Below are positions 1-5,217 of a stretch of DNA of 5,217 nt, in pieces. The notes under the pieces are model-generated. The model was not told where the DNA came from and made no database searches. It was given only the letters and a program-made list of their open reading frames with translations. A program made the translations under genes and the position numbers. This DNA is from Hyphomicrobiales bacterium (GTDB lineage Bacteria; Pseudomonadota; Alphaproteobacteria; Rhizobiales; Aestuariivirgaceae), in NCBI GenBank assembly GCA_003151375.1, contig PLXI01000272.1, positions 1 through 5,217 on the forward strand, in the 5' to 3' direction. How positions within the stretch are numbered: position 1 is the first letter of the stretch; each line of letters starts with the position of its first letter.

Positions 1-56
1 AGCCCGTATCACTGTTGTCTTACTATATATCGTAATATCGGGTGCATATCTTATTA

Positions 57-71
57 TTTGTTGACAACGAA
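57..71. promoter_or_regulatory. Candidate operator palindrome overlapping the -35 box
   Basis: The sequence TTTGTTGACAACGAA is an imperfect 15-base palindrome: GTTG-A-CAAC at its core (60-68), flanked by TT/AA pairs with one mismatched position (59/69). It covers the TTGACA hexamer of the candidate promoter, so a bound repressor would block RNA polymerase. Sugar ABC operons are often controlled by LacI-, ROK- or GntR-type regulators, but no regulator gene is present here, and a short palindrome can arise by chance. The operator role is inference. Confidence 0.3.
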
Positions 72-88
72 TGATCCTTTGATAGATT
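61..88 (+). promoter_or_regulatory. Candidate sigma-70-type promoter of the transporter operon
   Basis: A perfect -35 hexamer TTGACA (61-66) is followed after 16 bases by TAGATT (83-88), which matches four of six positions of the TATAAT consensus. Transcription would start near base 95, giving a leader of about 130 bases before the binding-protein start codon. The region between the window start and the operon has no supported gene, as expected for a promoter region. The -10 box is imperfect, so the exact start is uncertain. Confidence 0.45.
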
Positions 89-96
89 GAATTTGC

Positions 97-123
97 GCAT
101 CGGCTCAGCACTTCGTCCGATGC
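97..123 (+). promoter_or_regulatory. Inverted repeat / potential hairpin in the 5' leader
   Basis: GCATCGG (97-103) and CCGATGC (117-123) are perfect 7-base inverted repeats separated by 13 bases. With a two-base bulge, TT at 93-94 could also pair with AA at 124-125. If transcription starts near base 95, this forms a hairpin at the very 5' end of the mRNA, where it could protect the message or take part in control. As DNA it could instead be a spaced operator just downstream of the start. A run of seven T follows at 136-142, but twelve bases away, so it is not a standard terminator. Confidence 0.35.
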
Positions 124-215
124 AACGTGATTTCGTTTTTTTGCTAAAATGTCGAGCAAGCGAACGCCCGCAGCTGGACACAGAGTTTTTGGCGATAAGG
201 GCCATGTGCCCAAAA

Positions 216-220
216 GGGAG
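216..220 (+). promoter_or_regulatory. Ribosome binding site of the solute-binding protein gene
   Basis: GGGAG lies six bases upstream of the ATG at 227. It decides the start in favour of 227 over the in-frame ATG at 149, which has no comparable site and would put 26 polar residues in front of the signal peptide. Confidence 0.8.
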
Positions 221-226
221 AAAGCG

Positions 227-1498
227 ATGTTCAAAACTATTATCAGAACTGCAATGCTGGCCACCGCACTGATTTCCACCAGTGCGTTCGCCAAAGAAAC
301 TGTTGTGTGGTGGGATTTCCTTGGCGGCGGTGACGGCGTGCGCATGAAGCAGCTGATTTCCGACTTCAACAAAGAGAACGCTGACAAGATTGAAATCAAG
401 GCGACGACCCTTGAATGGGGCGTGCCGTTCTACACCAAAGTGCAAACCTCAGTTGCCGTGGGTGAAGCGCCAGACATGATGACCTATCATGCCAGCCGCA
501 TTCCACTGGCCGTAAAGCAGGGGCTGTTGCAACAAATCACACTAGATGATTACAAAGCCATGGGGCTTAGTCAGAATGATTATGCTGCGGCAACCTGGGA
601 CGCAGTGACAATCGACGGTAAGCAATATGCTGTTCCGCTCGATACGCACCCAATCGTTCTTTACTACAATAAGGATTTGCTCGCTAAAGCTGGTCTGTTG
701 GATGACAAAGGCCTGCCCACAGGCTTGGACGGCGCAGATAATTTCAAGGCGGCTCTCGGAAAAGCCAAGGCGGCAGGTGCCAAGTTTGGCATCGCGGGCG
801 TGACTGCTGACGGCAATTTTATGTATCGCACAATTTATTCTCTGATGTGTCAGCAAGGCGGTGAACTTTACACCAATGGCAAATTCCTTGAAGGCGATAA
901 CCCAGCAAAACTCGCCAAAGCTTTGGCCACCATTGCAGACTGGACCAAAAGTGGTTTGCAATCAGCCTATACCGACTATCCATCGACCGTTGCTCTGTTC
1001 ACTTCTGGCCAAGCAGCGTTCATGATCAATGGTGTGTGGGAAGTTCCCACCATGACCGACCTGAAGAAAAACGGCAAATTGTTCGAATGGGGTGCCATTG
1101 AACTTCCCAAACTGTTTGACAAAAAATGCACCTATGCCGACAGCCACACCTTCGCCATGCCTGCCAATAAAGGTAAGGAAATGACACCTGAAAAGCATGC
1201 AGCCGTTTTGCAGGTTATGAGCTGGATGGATCATCACTCGCTATTCTGGGCAACTGCAGGTCATATTCCGGCCTATAAGCCTGTCGTAGAAAGTGCTGAA
1301 TATAAGGCGATGCAGCCGAATGCGACCTATTCGCCCGTGACAGCCAATTTGATCTTCGATCCCAAGACGCCACTTGCTGGTGTTGCAGGGCCGATCTTCA
1401 ACGTGATGTCGACTTATTTTGTGCCAGCACAAAATGGCGAATTGGATCCAAATGAAGCAGTGAAGAAAATTAAAGACGAGCTGAATAACCTTCAGTAG
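227..1498 (+). CDS. Periplasmic sugar-binding protein of a CUT1-type ABC importer
   Basis: This 423-residue protein is the extracellular solute-binding subunit (SBP family 1) that captures the substrate in the periplasm and delivers it to the permease pair. Residues 1-22 form a Sec signal peptide: positively charged start (MFKTIIR), hydrophobic core, and an AFA|KE cleavage site. The mature protein opens with TVVWWDF and continues with the family-typical motif TSVAVGEAPDMM at about 74-85. Length is normal for the family (about 400-450). The tryptophan- and tyrosine-rich sequence fits carbohydrate stacking, but the substrate cannot be told. There is no lipobox cysteine, so it should be soluble. 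The mature protein has two cysteines (about 208 and 301), which could form a disulfide. It is first in the operon, with a good ribosome-binding site and a hairpin after its stop. An in-frame ATG at 149 was rejected as the start. Family assignment is secure; specificity is unknown. Confidence 0.93.
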   Translation: MFKTIIRTAMLATALISTSAFAKETVVWWDFLGGGDGVRMKQLISDFNKENADKIEIKATTLEWGVPFYTKVQTSVAVGEAPDMMTYHASRIPLAVKQGLLQQITLDDYKAMGLSQNDYAAATWDAVTIDGKQYAVPLDTHPIVLYYNKDLLAKAGLLDDKGLPTGLDGADNFKAALGKAKAAGAKFGIAGVTADGNFMYRTIYSLMCQQGGELYTNGKFLEGDNPAKLAKALATIADWTKSGLQSAYTDYPSTVALFTSGQAAFMINGVWEVPTMTDLKKNGKLFEWGAIELPKLFDKKCTYADSHTFAMPANKGKEMTPEKHAAVLQVMSWMDHHSLFWATAGHIPAYKPVVESAEYKAMQPNATYSPVTANLIFDPKTPLAGVAGPIFNVMSTYFVPAQNGELDPNEAVKKIKDELNNLQ

Positions 1499-1504
1499 AG
1501 TCTT

Positions 1505-1534
1505 TCGGGCCATCCTCCTCCTCGGGTGGCCCGA
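1505..1534 (+). promoter_or_regulatory. Intercistronic stem-loop after the binding-protein gene
   Basis: TCGGGCCA (1505-1512) pairs perfectly with TGGCCCGA (1527-1534). The stem extends inward through a G-U pair and two C-G pairs to 11 base pairs, closing an 8-base pyrimidine loop (1516-1523). It starts six bases after the stop codon of the binding-protein gene. Only a weak pyrimidine stretch (TCTTCCT) follows, so it is at best a partial terminator. In other importer operons, such as the well-known malE-malF case, hairpins at this place protect the upstream message and keep binding protein in excess. The structure is seen directly; its function is inference. Confidence 0.7.
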
Positions 1535-1552
1535 TCTTCCTGCAGCAAAGCT

Positions 1553-2440
1553 ATGATCGGCAAAGCATTTACGAGTTACTGGTTTCCTGTGTTGTTGATC
1601 GTTCCATTTCTGGCGATCTACGGCCTGATCTTTATCTATCCCACCATCAGCATGTTCGTGTTGTCCTTCACAGATGCGCCACTCATCGGAAGTGGCAACT
1701 TTGTTGGTCTTTCAAACTATGCGCGCCTGTTTCATGATCCACGATTGCTCGTTGCACTATGGAACACAGCGTATTTTGTAATCCTTTCAGTGATCCCTGG
1801 TGCTGCTGTTGCCCTTCTGATTGCGCTGGCGGTTCAGCGCTTGTCGGGGCGCTTGCAGGCGGCAGTATTGGCACTTTTCTTCCTTCCGTTCATCGTGCCA
1901 GTTTCTGTGGTCTATTTGATTTGGGATTGGATTTTGAACTATCAATTTGGCATCGCCATGCATTGGTTGGATGCATTGGGAATACCGCGCGTCCCAGTAT
2001 TTAAAACAGTCACATGGTTCATGCCCGCAGTTGCCTTAATTACAATATGGTGGACGTGTGGTTTTTCGCTTCTGGTATTTCTTGCCGGGCTGCGCGCAAT
2101 TCCAGCGGAAATTTATGAGGCTGCAGCGCTGGACAATGCCAGTCGTTGGACAACATTTCGTCGAATTACCTGGCCGTTGCTTTGGCCTGTCACGGCACTC
2201 GTTCTGACCATCCAACTCATTCTGCAATTGAAAATTTTCGATCAGGTCTATCTCTTTTCAACAGGCGGCCGACCCAATGACACGATTGTTATGGTCCAAT
2301 ATATATTCCAAATGGCATTCGTAGACGATCATGGCGGGCGCGCTGCAGCTGTGGCGGTAACGCTATTTCTGATCGTGATTGTGGTAACGCTCGTTGAATT
2401 TCAGCTCTTGCGTCTGGCTGGTGGAGGGCAAAAGAAATGA
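1553..2440 (+). CDS. ABC sugar importer permease subunit, first (MalF/UgpA type)
   Basis: This 295-residue inner-membrane protein is one half of the translocation channel (binding-protein-dependent transport family, BPD_transp_1). Six hydrophobic segments lie roughly at residues 9-33, 68-94, 101-125, 153-178, 208-229 and 265-288. The cytoplasmic EAA loop that docks on the ATPase starts with EAA at 189-191 and ends at the proline of ITWP (208); its usual glycine is asparagine (LDNAS). I chose the ATG at 1553. A GTG at 1526 in the same frame would add nine residues, but it lies inside the stem-loop and has no Shine-Dalgarno site. The chosen ATG also has a poor one, which would keep expression low compared with the binding protein. 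The stop overlaps the start of the next gene in ATGA, which suggests translational coupling. Length and topology match CUT1 permeases of about 290-310 residues. Confidence 0.9.
   Translation: MIGKAFTSYWFPVLLIVPFLAIYGLIFIYPTISMFVLSFTDAPLIGSGNFVGLSNYARLFHDPRLLVALWNTAYFVILSVIPGAAVALLIALAVQRLSGRLQAAVLALFFLPFIVPVSVVYLIWDWILNYQFGIAMHWLDALGIPRVPVFKTVTWFMPAVALITIWWTCGFSLLVFLAGLRAIPAEIYEAAALDNASRWTTFRRITWPLLWPVTALVLTIQLILQLKIFDQVYLFSTGGRPNDTIVMVQYIFQMAFVDDHGGRAAAVAVTLFLIVIVVTLVEFQLLRLAGGGQKK
2423..2428 (+). promoter_or_regulatory. Ribosome binding site of the second permease gene
   Basis: GGAGGG lies eight bases upstream of the ATG at 2437, inside the end of the previous gene. It is the strongest Shine-Dalgarno sequence in the operon and supports a start at 2437 (or the adjacent ATG at 2440, one codon later). 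Confidence 0.75.
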
Positions 2441-3279
2441 TGGGCAGCAGATTTCAAATTACGAAATTGGGCGCTTGGCTGATTACCAGCTTAACCGTGT
2501 TGATAGCACTTGCTTGGGTGTTTCCGCTTTATTGGGGGGTTATTTCTTCATTGAAGCCAGAGGATGAAGTGGTTCGTCCTTATATTGAACTGTGGCCCCA
2601 AACGCTTACCTTTGATCACTATTACAGTGCACTGACGAAGAGTTTGATCGGTCTTTGGTATATCAATTCATTGGCCACTGCCGTGGGTGTTACAGTAATT
2701 ACTATTTTCAGTTCCATGCTTTGTGGCTATGCGATTTCACAATTAAACTTTCCGGGCCGAAGATATCTTCACATTTTGATATTGGCCTGTTTCATGGTGC
2801 CCACCCAGACGCTCATCATCAATCACTTCGTATTGATGGCCAACATGCATCTGCTAAACACCTGGCTTGGTATGATTTTGCCGCAGCTGATCTATCCAGT
2901 GATCATCATCATTTACAAACAATTCTTTGATGGCGTACCAAAAGAATTCCGTGAAGCTGCACTGATGGATAATGCCAGTGAATGGCGTATTTTCTACAGA
3001 GTCTATATGCCCATGAACTGGGGCATTACAACGGCTTTGGCCATTGTGGTTTTCATCTGGACGTGGAACAACTTTCTTTGGCCGTTCCTTGCCGCAACAC
3101 AAAACGAAACCATGACTGTGCCTGTCGGCATTACGCAGGTGTATAACGCCTTTGGGGTTTATTATGCGCGCAGACTTGCTGCCGCAGTTCTCGCCGCCTT
3201 GCCGGTGGTGTTGCTCTATCTTTTCTTCCAACGTCAAGTGACGCAAGCGATCACGCTTTCAGCAGGTATCAAGGGTTAG
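2437..3279 (+). CDS. ABC sugar importer permease subunit, second (MalG/UgpE type)
   Basis: This 280-residue inner-membrane protein is the partner permease and forms the heterodimeric channel with the product of the preceding gene. Hydrophobic segments lie at about 12-36, 76-99, 108-132, 141-162, 196-218 and 245-264. The EAA loop begins with EAA at 173-175 and ends in VYMP (proline 192), again with asparagine in place of the conserved glycine (MDNAS). Typical MalG-family features are the N-terminal VFPLYWGVISSLKP stretch, WNNFLWP after the loop (about 210-216), and the C-terminal ending SAGIKG, close to the usual family ending in KG. The start codon overlaps the previous stop by four bases. 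A second ATG follows directly, so the true start could be one residue later. Length is normal for the family. Confidence 0.92.
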   Translation: MMGSRFQITKLGAWLITSLTVLIALAWVFPLYWGVISSLKPEDEVVRPYIELWPQTLTFDHYYSALTKSLIGLWYINSLATAVGVTVITIFSSMLCGYAISQLNFPGRRYLHILILACFMVPTQTLIINHFVLMANMHLLNTWLGMILPQLIYPVIIIIYKQFFDGVPKEFREAALMDNASEWRIFYRVYMPMNWGITTALAIVVFIWTWNNFLWPFLAATQNETMTVPVGITQVYNAFGVYYARRLAAAVLAALPVVLLYLFFQRQVTQAITLSAGIKG

Positions 3280-3289
3280 AAAAAAGATT

Positions 3290-4372
3290 ATGTCAGATAT
3301 CAAGCTCAGCAACGTTTCCAAAACCTTTGGCATAGTCTCTGTGATCGACGATTTAACTTTAACTGTAAAGTCAGGTGAGTTTCTCGTGCTTCTTGGGCCT
3401 TCGGGTTCTGGCAAGACAACCATCCTGCGTATGATTGCTGGACTGGAAACCATCGACAAGGGCACACTTGAGATTGGTGGCCAACGCTGCGAAAGCCTGC
3501 CCCCAGGTCAGCGTCAGGTGGCGATGGTGTTTCAAAACTATGCGCTCTATCCGCACATGAGTGTTTCTGGAAATATGGCCTTTGGCTTGGAAAACATTGG
3601 CCTGGGCAAAGCTGAGATTGCTGCGCGCATTGCCGCTGCGGCCAAACTGCTTGAAATGACTTCACTGCTTGAGCGATATCCGGCACAGCTTTCGGGCGGT
3701 CAACGCCAGCGTGTGGCCATCGGTCGGGCAATTGTGAAACAGCCCAAGGCTTTTCTTTTTGATGAGCCTTTATCGAATCTTGATGCGGCACTTCGCGTTC
3801 GTACCCGCGTTGAGCTTGCACAACTGCATCAACGCCTGCAATCAACTGTGGTCTATGTCACCCATGATCAAACTGAAGCGATGACGTTGGCTGACCGCGT
3901 TGTGGTTCTGAACAGCCGCCATGTTGAGCAAATCGGCACACCAATGGAAATCTATCACAGGCCAGCGACACGCTTTGTTGCCAGTTTTGTGGGTTCACCG
4001 GCGATGAATTTCATTCAAGTGAAAACAAAGCTCAATGGCAAAAAGATTGGTATTGTCGCTCCCAGCGGTAAATGGATTACTTTGCCTAACGCTTCACTCG
4101 GTAAGGGCGATGTTGAACTGGGTATACGACCTGAATCGATCAGCATCGTTGATCGCGATGCCGATGCAACGGGCCAAGTTAAAATCATTGAACGATTGGG
4201 AGAGCGCACGTTGCTGCATGTTCAACTTGACAAGGGCCCACTTATTATCGTGCAGGATAGTGGCCTTTCTAAATTGAATATCAATAGTCCAGTGAAGTTG
4301 AAATTCAATGTATCGCAAATCAGCTTGTTTGGTCCCGATGGGAAATCTAGTCTGAGAAGTGCTGCATCTTAG
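3290..4372 (+). CDS. ABC importer ATP-binding subunit, MalK/UgpC/MsmX type
   Basis: This 360-residue cytoplasmic ATPase forms a dimer on the two permeases and drives import by ATP hydrolysis. All catalytic elements are intact: Walker A GPSGSGKTT (36-44), Q-loop FQNYALYPHM (Q82), signature LSGGQRQ (134-140), Walker B FLFDEP (155-160), D-loop SNLD (162-165) and switch histidine in VTHDQTEAM (H192). The linker FVGSPAMNF (233-241) and a C-terminal TOBE/OB region with LGIRPES (277-283) are typical of the MalK-like subgroup used by CUT1 sugar and glycerol-3-phosphate importers. Length is typical (about 350-370). It lies ten bases after the second permease gene and is the last operon gene. The start gives the canonical opening MSDIKLSNVSKTFG, although only the A-rich AGAAAAAAG, not a good Shine-Dalgarno site, precedes it. 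Some ATPases of this type serve several importers; whether this one does cannot be seen. Confidence 0.95.
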   Translation: MSDIKLSNVSKTFGIVSVIDDLTLTVKSGEFLVLLGPSGSGKTTILRMIAGLETIDKGTLEIGGQRCESLPPGQRQVAMVFQNYALYPHMSVSGNMAFGLENIGLGKAEIAARIAAAAKLLEMTSLLERYPAQLSGGQRQRVAIGRAIVKQPKAFLFDEPLSNLDAALRVRTRVELAQLHQRLQSTVVYVTHDQTEAMTLADRVVVLNSRHVEQIGTPMEIYHRPATRFVASFVGSPAMNFIQVKTKLNGKKIGIVAPSGKWITLPNASLGKGDVELGIRPESISIVDRDADATGQVKIIERLGERTLLHVQLDKGPLIIVQDSGLSKLNINSPVKLKFNVSQISLFGPDGKSSLRSAAS

Positions 4373-4430
4373 TACACGCGGTAGGCGCGGATGCAGCCAA
4401 GCTTGCTAAGCACCACCTCAACGTAACGGA
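4373..4430. other. Intergenic gap between convergent genes
   Basis: These 58 bases separate the stop codons of the plus-strand ATPase gene and the minus-strand epimerase-like gene. They hold an 8-base perfect palindrome CAAGCTTG (4398-4405) and an overlapping small inverted repeat GCTT-gct-AAGC (4401-4411). Neither is followed by a T-run on either strand. I see no standard intrinsic terminator, so the operons may end by Rho-dependent termination or through overlapping transcripts. Confidence 0.5.
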
Positions 4431-5217
4431 TTAGGTCGTTTTAATTTCACCGTGATCAATGAGCCATTGCAGCGACTGCTGCACCGCTTCAATTGAACCA
4501 TAGCGTGGCCTAAATCCCAAAATCCTGCGGGCCTTTTCCATCGCACAATTTGGACTGCGCGCCACATGTTCCCAAGTGGCTTGGGCATCTTCAGCACTTT
4601 GCCCCAAGGCCCACGTCTCGTAAGGCAGAAAGGCAAGAAGTGGCTCATGACCAAACCAGCGATATAAGGTTTCAGCAAAACCACGCAATGTGACTGCCTG
4701 TTCTGAAACCGCATGGAAACTTTCGCCAGTTGATTGTCGCCAGTTTGCTATTGCCGCCATAATGAGGGCGGCAATGTCATCGGCATGGATGTGATGCACG
4801 GTTTCAAGTCCAAAATTGGCCAGCGTTAAAACTTCGCCCCGCGCAATTGTCTCAAACACTGTCGGATTGAAATGGCCAGCAGGATTGAGCGGCACCCAAC
4901 CTTGCCCCACAATATGGCCAGGATGGATCAGGGTGACAGGTAAACCATTCCGGCGCGCCTCAACCAACAAAAAATCTTCAATTAATTTTTTCTGGATGCC
5001 ATAGCCACCAATTGGAAATTTGGGCGCATGTTCAGGCGTTGGAACCTCGGTTGAATAGCCATGAGTCCAGATCGTGCCAATATGGATGAGATGTGAGACC
5101 TTGCCCTGCAACGCCGCAACGAGTTGGCGGGCGCTATCAACCGTGAAGCATATGAGGTCAATAACAATGTCAGCGTTAAGTGCCGCTACCGCAGGGCCAA
5201 ACTGCTCGGTTTTTTCT
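4431..5217 (-). CDS. NAD-dependent epimerase/dehydratase-like protein (extended SDR), partial, N-terminus off the window
   Basis: The minus-strand frame is open from the right edge to a TAA at 4431-4433, giving 261 visible residues. Family proteins are usually about 300-340 long, so roughly 50 residues with the expected GxxGxxG NAD(P)-binding motif lie beyond the window. Numbered from the first full visible codon, it shows the Rossmann strand DIVIDLICF (16-24), IGTIWTHG (46-53) in the place where the family often has a serine/threonine catalytic site, the catalytic pair YGIQK (Y72, K76), HPGHIVGQGW (98-107), and HADDIAAL (144-151), the usual HxDD-type element. It therefore probably oxidises, epimerises or dehydrates a nucleotide-linked or free sugar-like substrate in the cytoplasm; the exact substrate is not recognisable. 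A TTG at 5109-5111 could be mistaken for a start, but homology-like sequence continues upstream (ADIVIDLICFTVDSARQL). It converges on the transporter operon, so it has its own promoter outside the window. Confidence 0.85.
   Translation of the reverse strand, partial: EKTEQFGPAVAALNADIVIDLICFTVDSARQLVAALQGKVSHLIHIGTIWTHGYSTEVPTPEHAPKFPIGGYGIQKKLIEDFLLVEARRNGLPVTLIHPGHIVGQGWVPLNPAGHFNPTVFETIARGEVLTLANFGLETVHHIHADDIAALIMAAIANWRQSTGESFHAVSEQAVTLRGFAETLYRWFGHEPLLAFLPYETWALGQSAEDAQATWEHVARSPNCAMEKARRILGFRPRYGSIEAVQQSLQWLIDHGEIKTT

Noticed and set aside
2..64. Short plus-strand open stretch (hydrophobic, ending in TGA at 62-64) that could be the tail of an upstream membrane protein
   Set aside because: Only about 20 codons are visible in an AT-rich region where any reading with T in the second codon position looks hydrophobic. 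No motif supports it.
141..159. TTGCT / AGCAA inverted repeat (141-145 and 155-159) as an operator
   Set aside because: Five-base arms with a 9-base spacer are expected by chance in a region this size, and nothing else supports it.
149..226. In-frame upstream ATG extending the binding protein by 26 residues
   Set aside because: The added residues are polar and charged and would bury the signal peptide. The ATG at 227 has GGGAG at ideal spacing and starts a classical Sec signal.
23..445. 140-codon minus-strand open frame across the promoter and start of the binding-protein gene
   Set aside because: It runs antisense to the signal peptide and mature start of a clear gene, crosses the promoter region, and has no recognisable domain.
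3306..3845. 179-codon minus-strand open frame opposite the ATPase gene
   Set aside because: It is antisense to the Walker A to D-loop region of a highly conserved gene. Its composition (many Q, P, R, C) is typical of a shadow frame.
4418..4714. 98-codon minus-strand open frame overlapping the end of the epimerase-like gene
   Set aside because: It lies in another frame of the same strand within a gene whose own frame carries clear SDR motifs and stays open to the window edge.
5109..5111. TTG as the start codon of the epimerase-like gene
   Set aside because: The frame stays open for 35 more codons to the edge, with Rossmann-like sequence (ADIVIDLICF), so the gene is truncated by the window rather than starting here.
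1..5217. A new defence, mobile or other undescribed system
   Set aside because: All strongly supported genes belong to a well-known importer class plus an SDR enzyme. There are no terminal repeats, transposase, integrase, array-like repeats or unexplained long regions.

Overview
The window holds one complete operon for a sugar-type ABC importer of the CUT1 class, and the 3' part of a convergent gene for an NAD-dependent epimerase/dehydratase-like protein. Moderate GC content, a binding protein / permease / permease / MalK-like ATPase order, and protein styles such as the permease ending SAGIKG suggest an alphaproteobacterium, possibly of the Hyphomicrobiales (rhizobial) group. That placement is inference from sequence style only.

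Layout, left to right. Bases 1-226 carry no convincing gene. They contain a candidate sigma-70 promoter (TTGACA at 61-66, TAGATT at 83-88), an imperfect palindrome over the -35 box, an inverted repeat (97-103 / 117-123) that would lie at the 5' end of the transcript, and a Shine-Dalgarno site. The plus-strand operon follows: periplasmic solute-binding protein (227-1498), an intercistronic stem-loop (1505-1534), first permease (1553-2440), second permease (2437-3279, overlapping the first by four bases) and the nucleotide-binding subunit (3290-4372). After a 58-base gap with no clear terminator, a minus-strand SDR-type gene (stop at 4431-4433) runs off the right edge, so its N-terminus with the expected dinucleotide-binding glycine motif is missing.

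The four operon genes make a full importer. The binding protein captures a sugar or glycoside in the periplasm, the two six-helix permeases form the channel, and a dimer of the ATPase powers transport. The substrate cannot be read from the sequence. The neighbouring dehydrogenase/epimerase could modify an imported sugar, but it is on the opposite strand and the link is only by proximity. The strong hairpin after the binding-protein gene, together with the poor ribosome-binding site of the first permease, fits the usual need for far more binding protein than membrane subunits. I see no mobile element, CRISPR array, RNA gene or evidently new system; the content is ordinary transport, with regulatory details worth checking.
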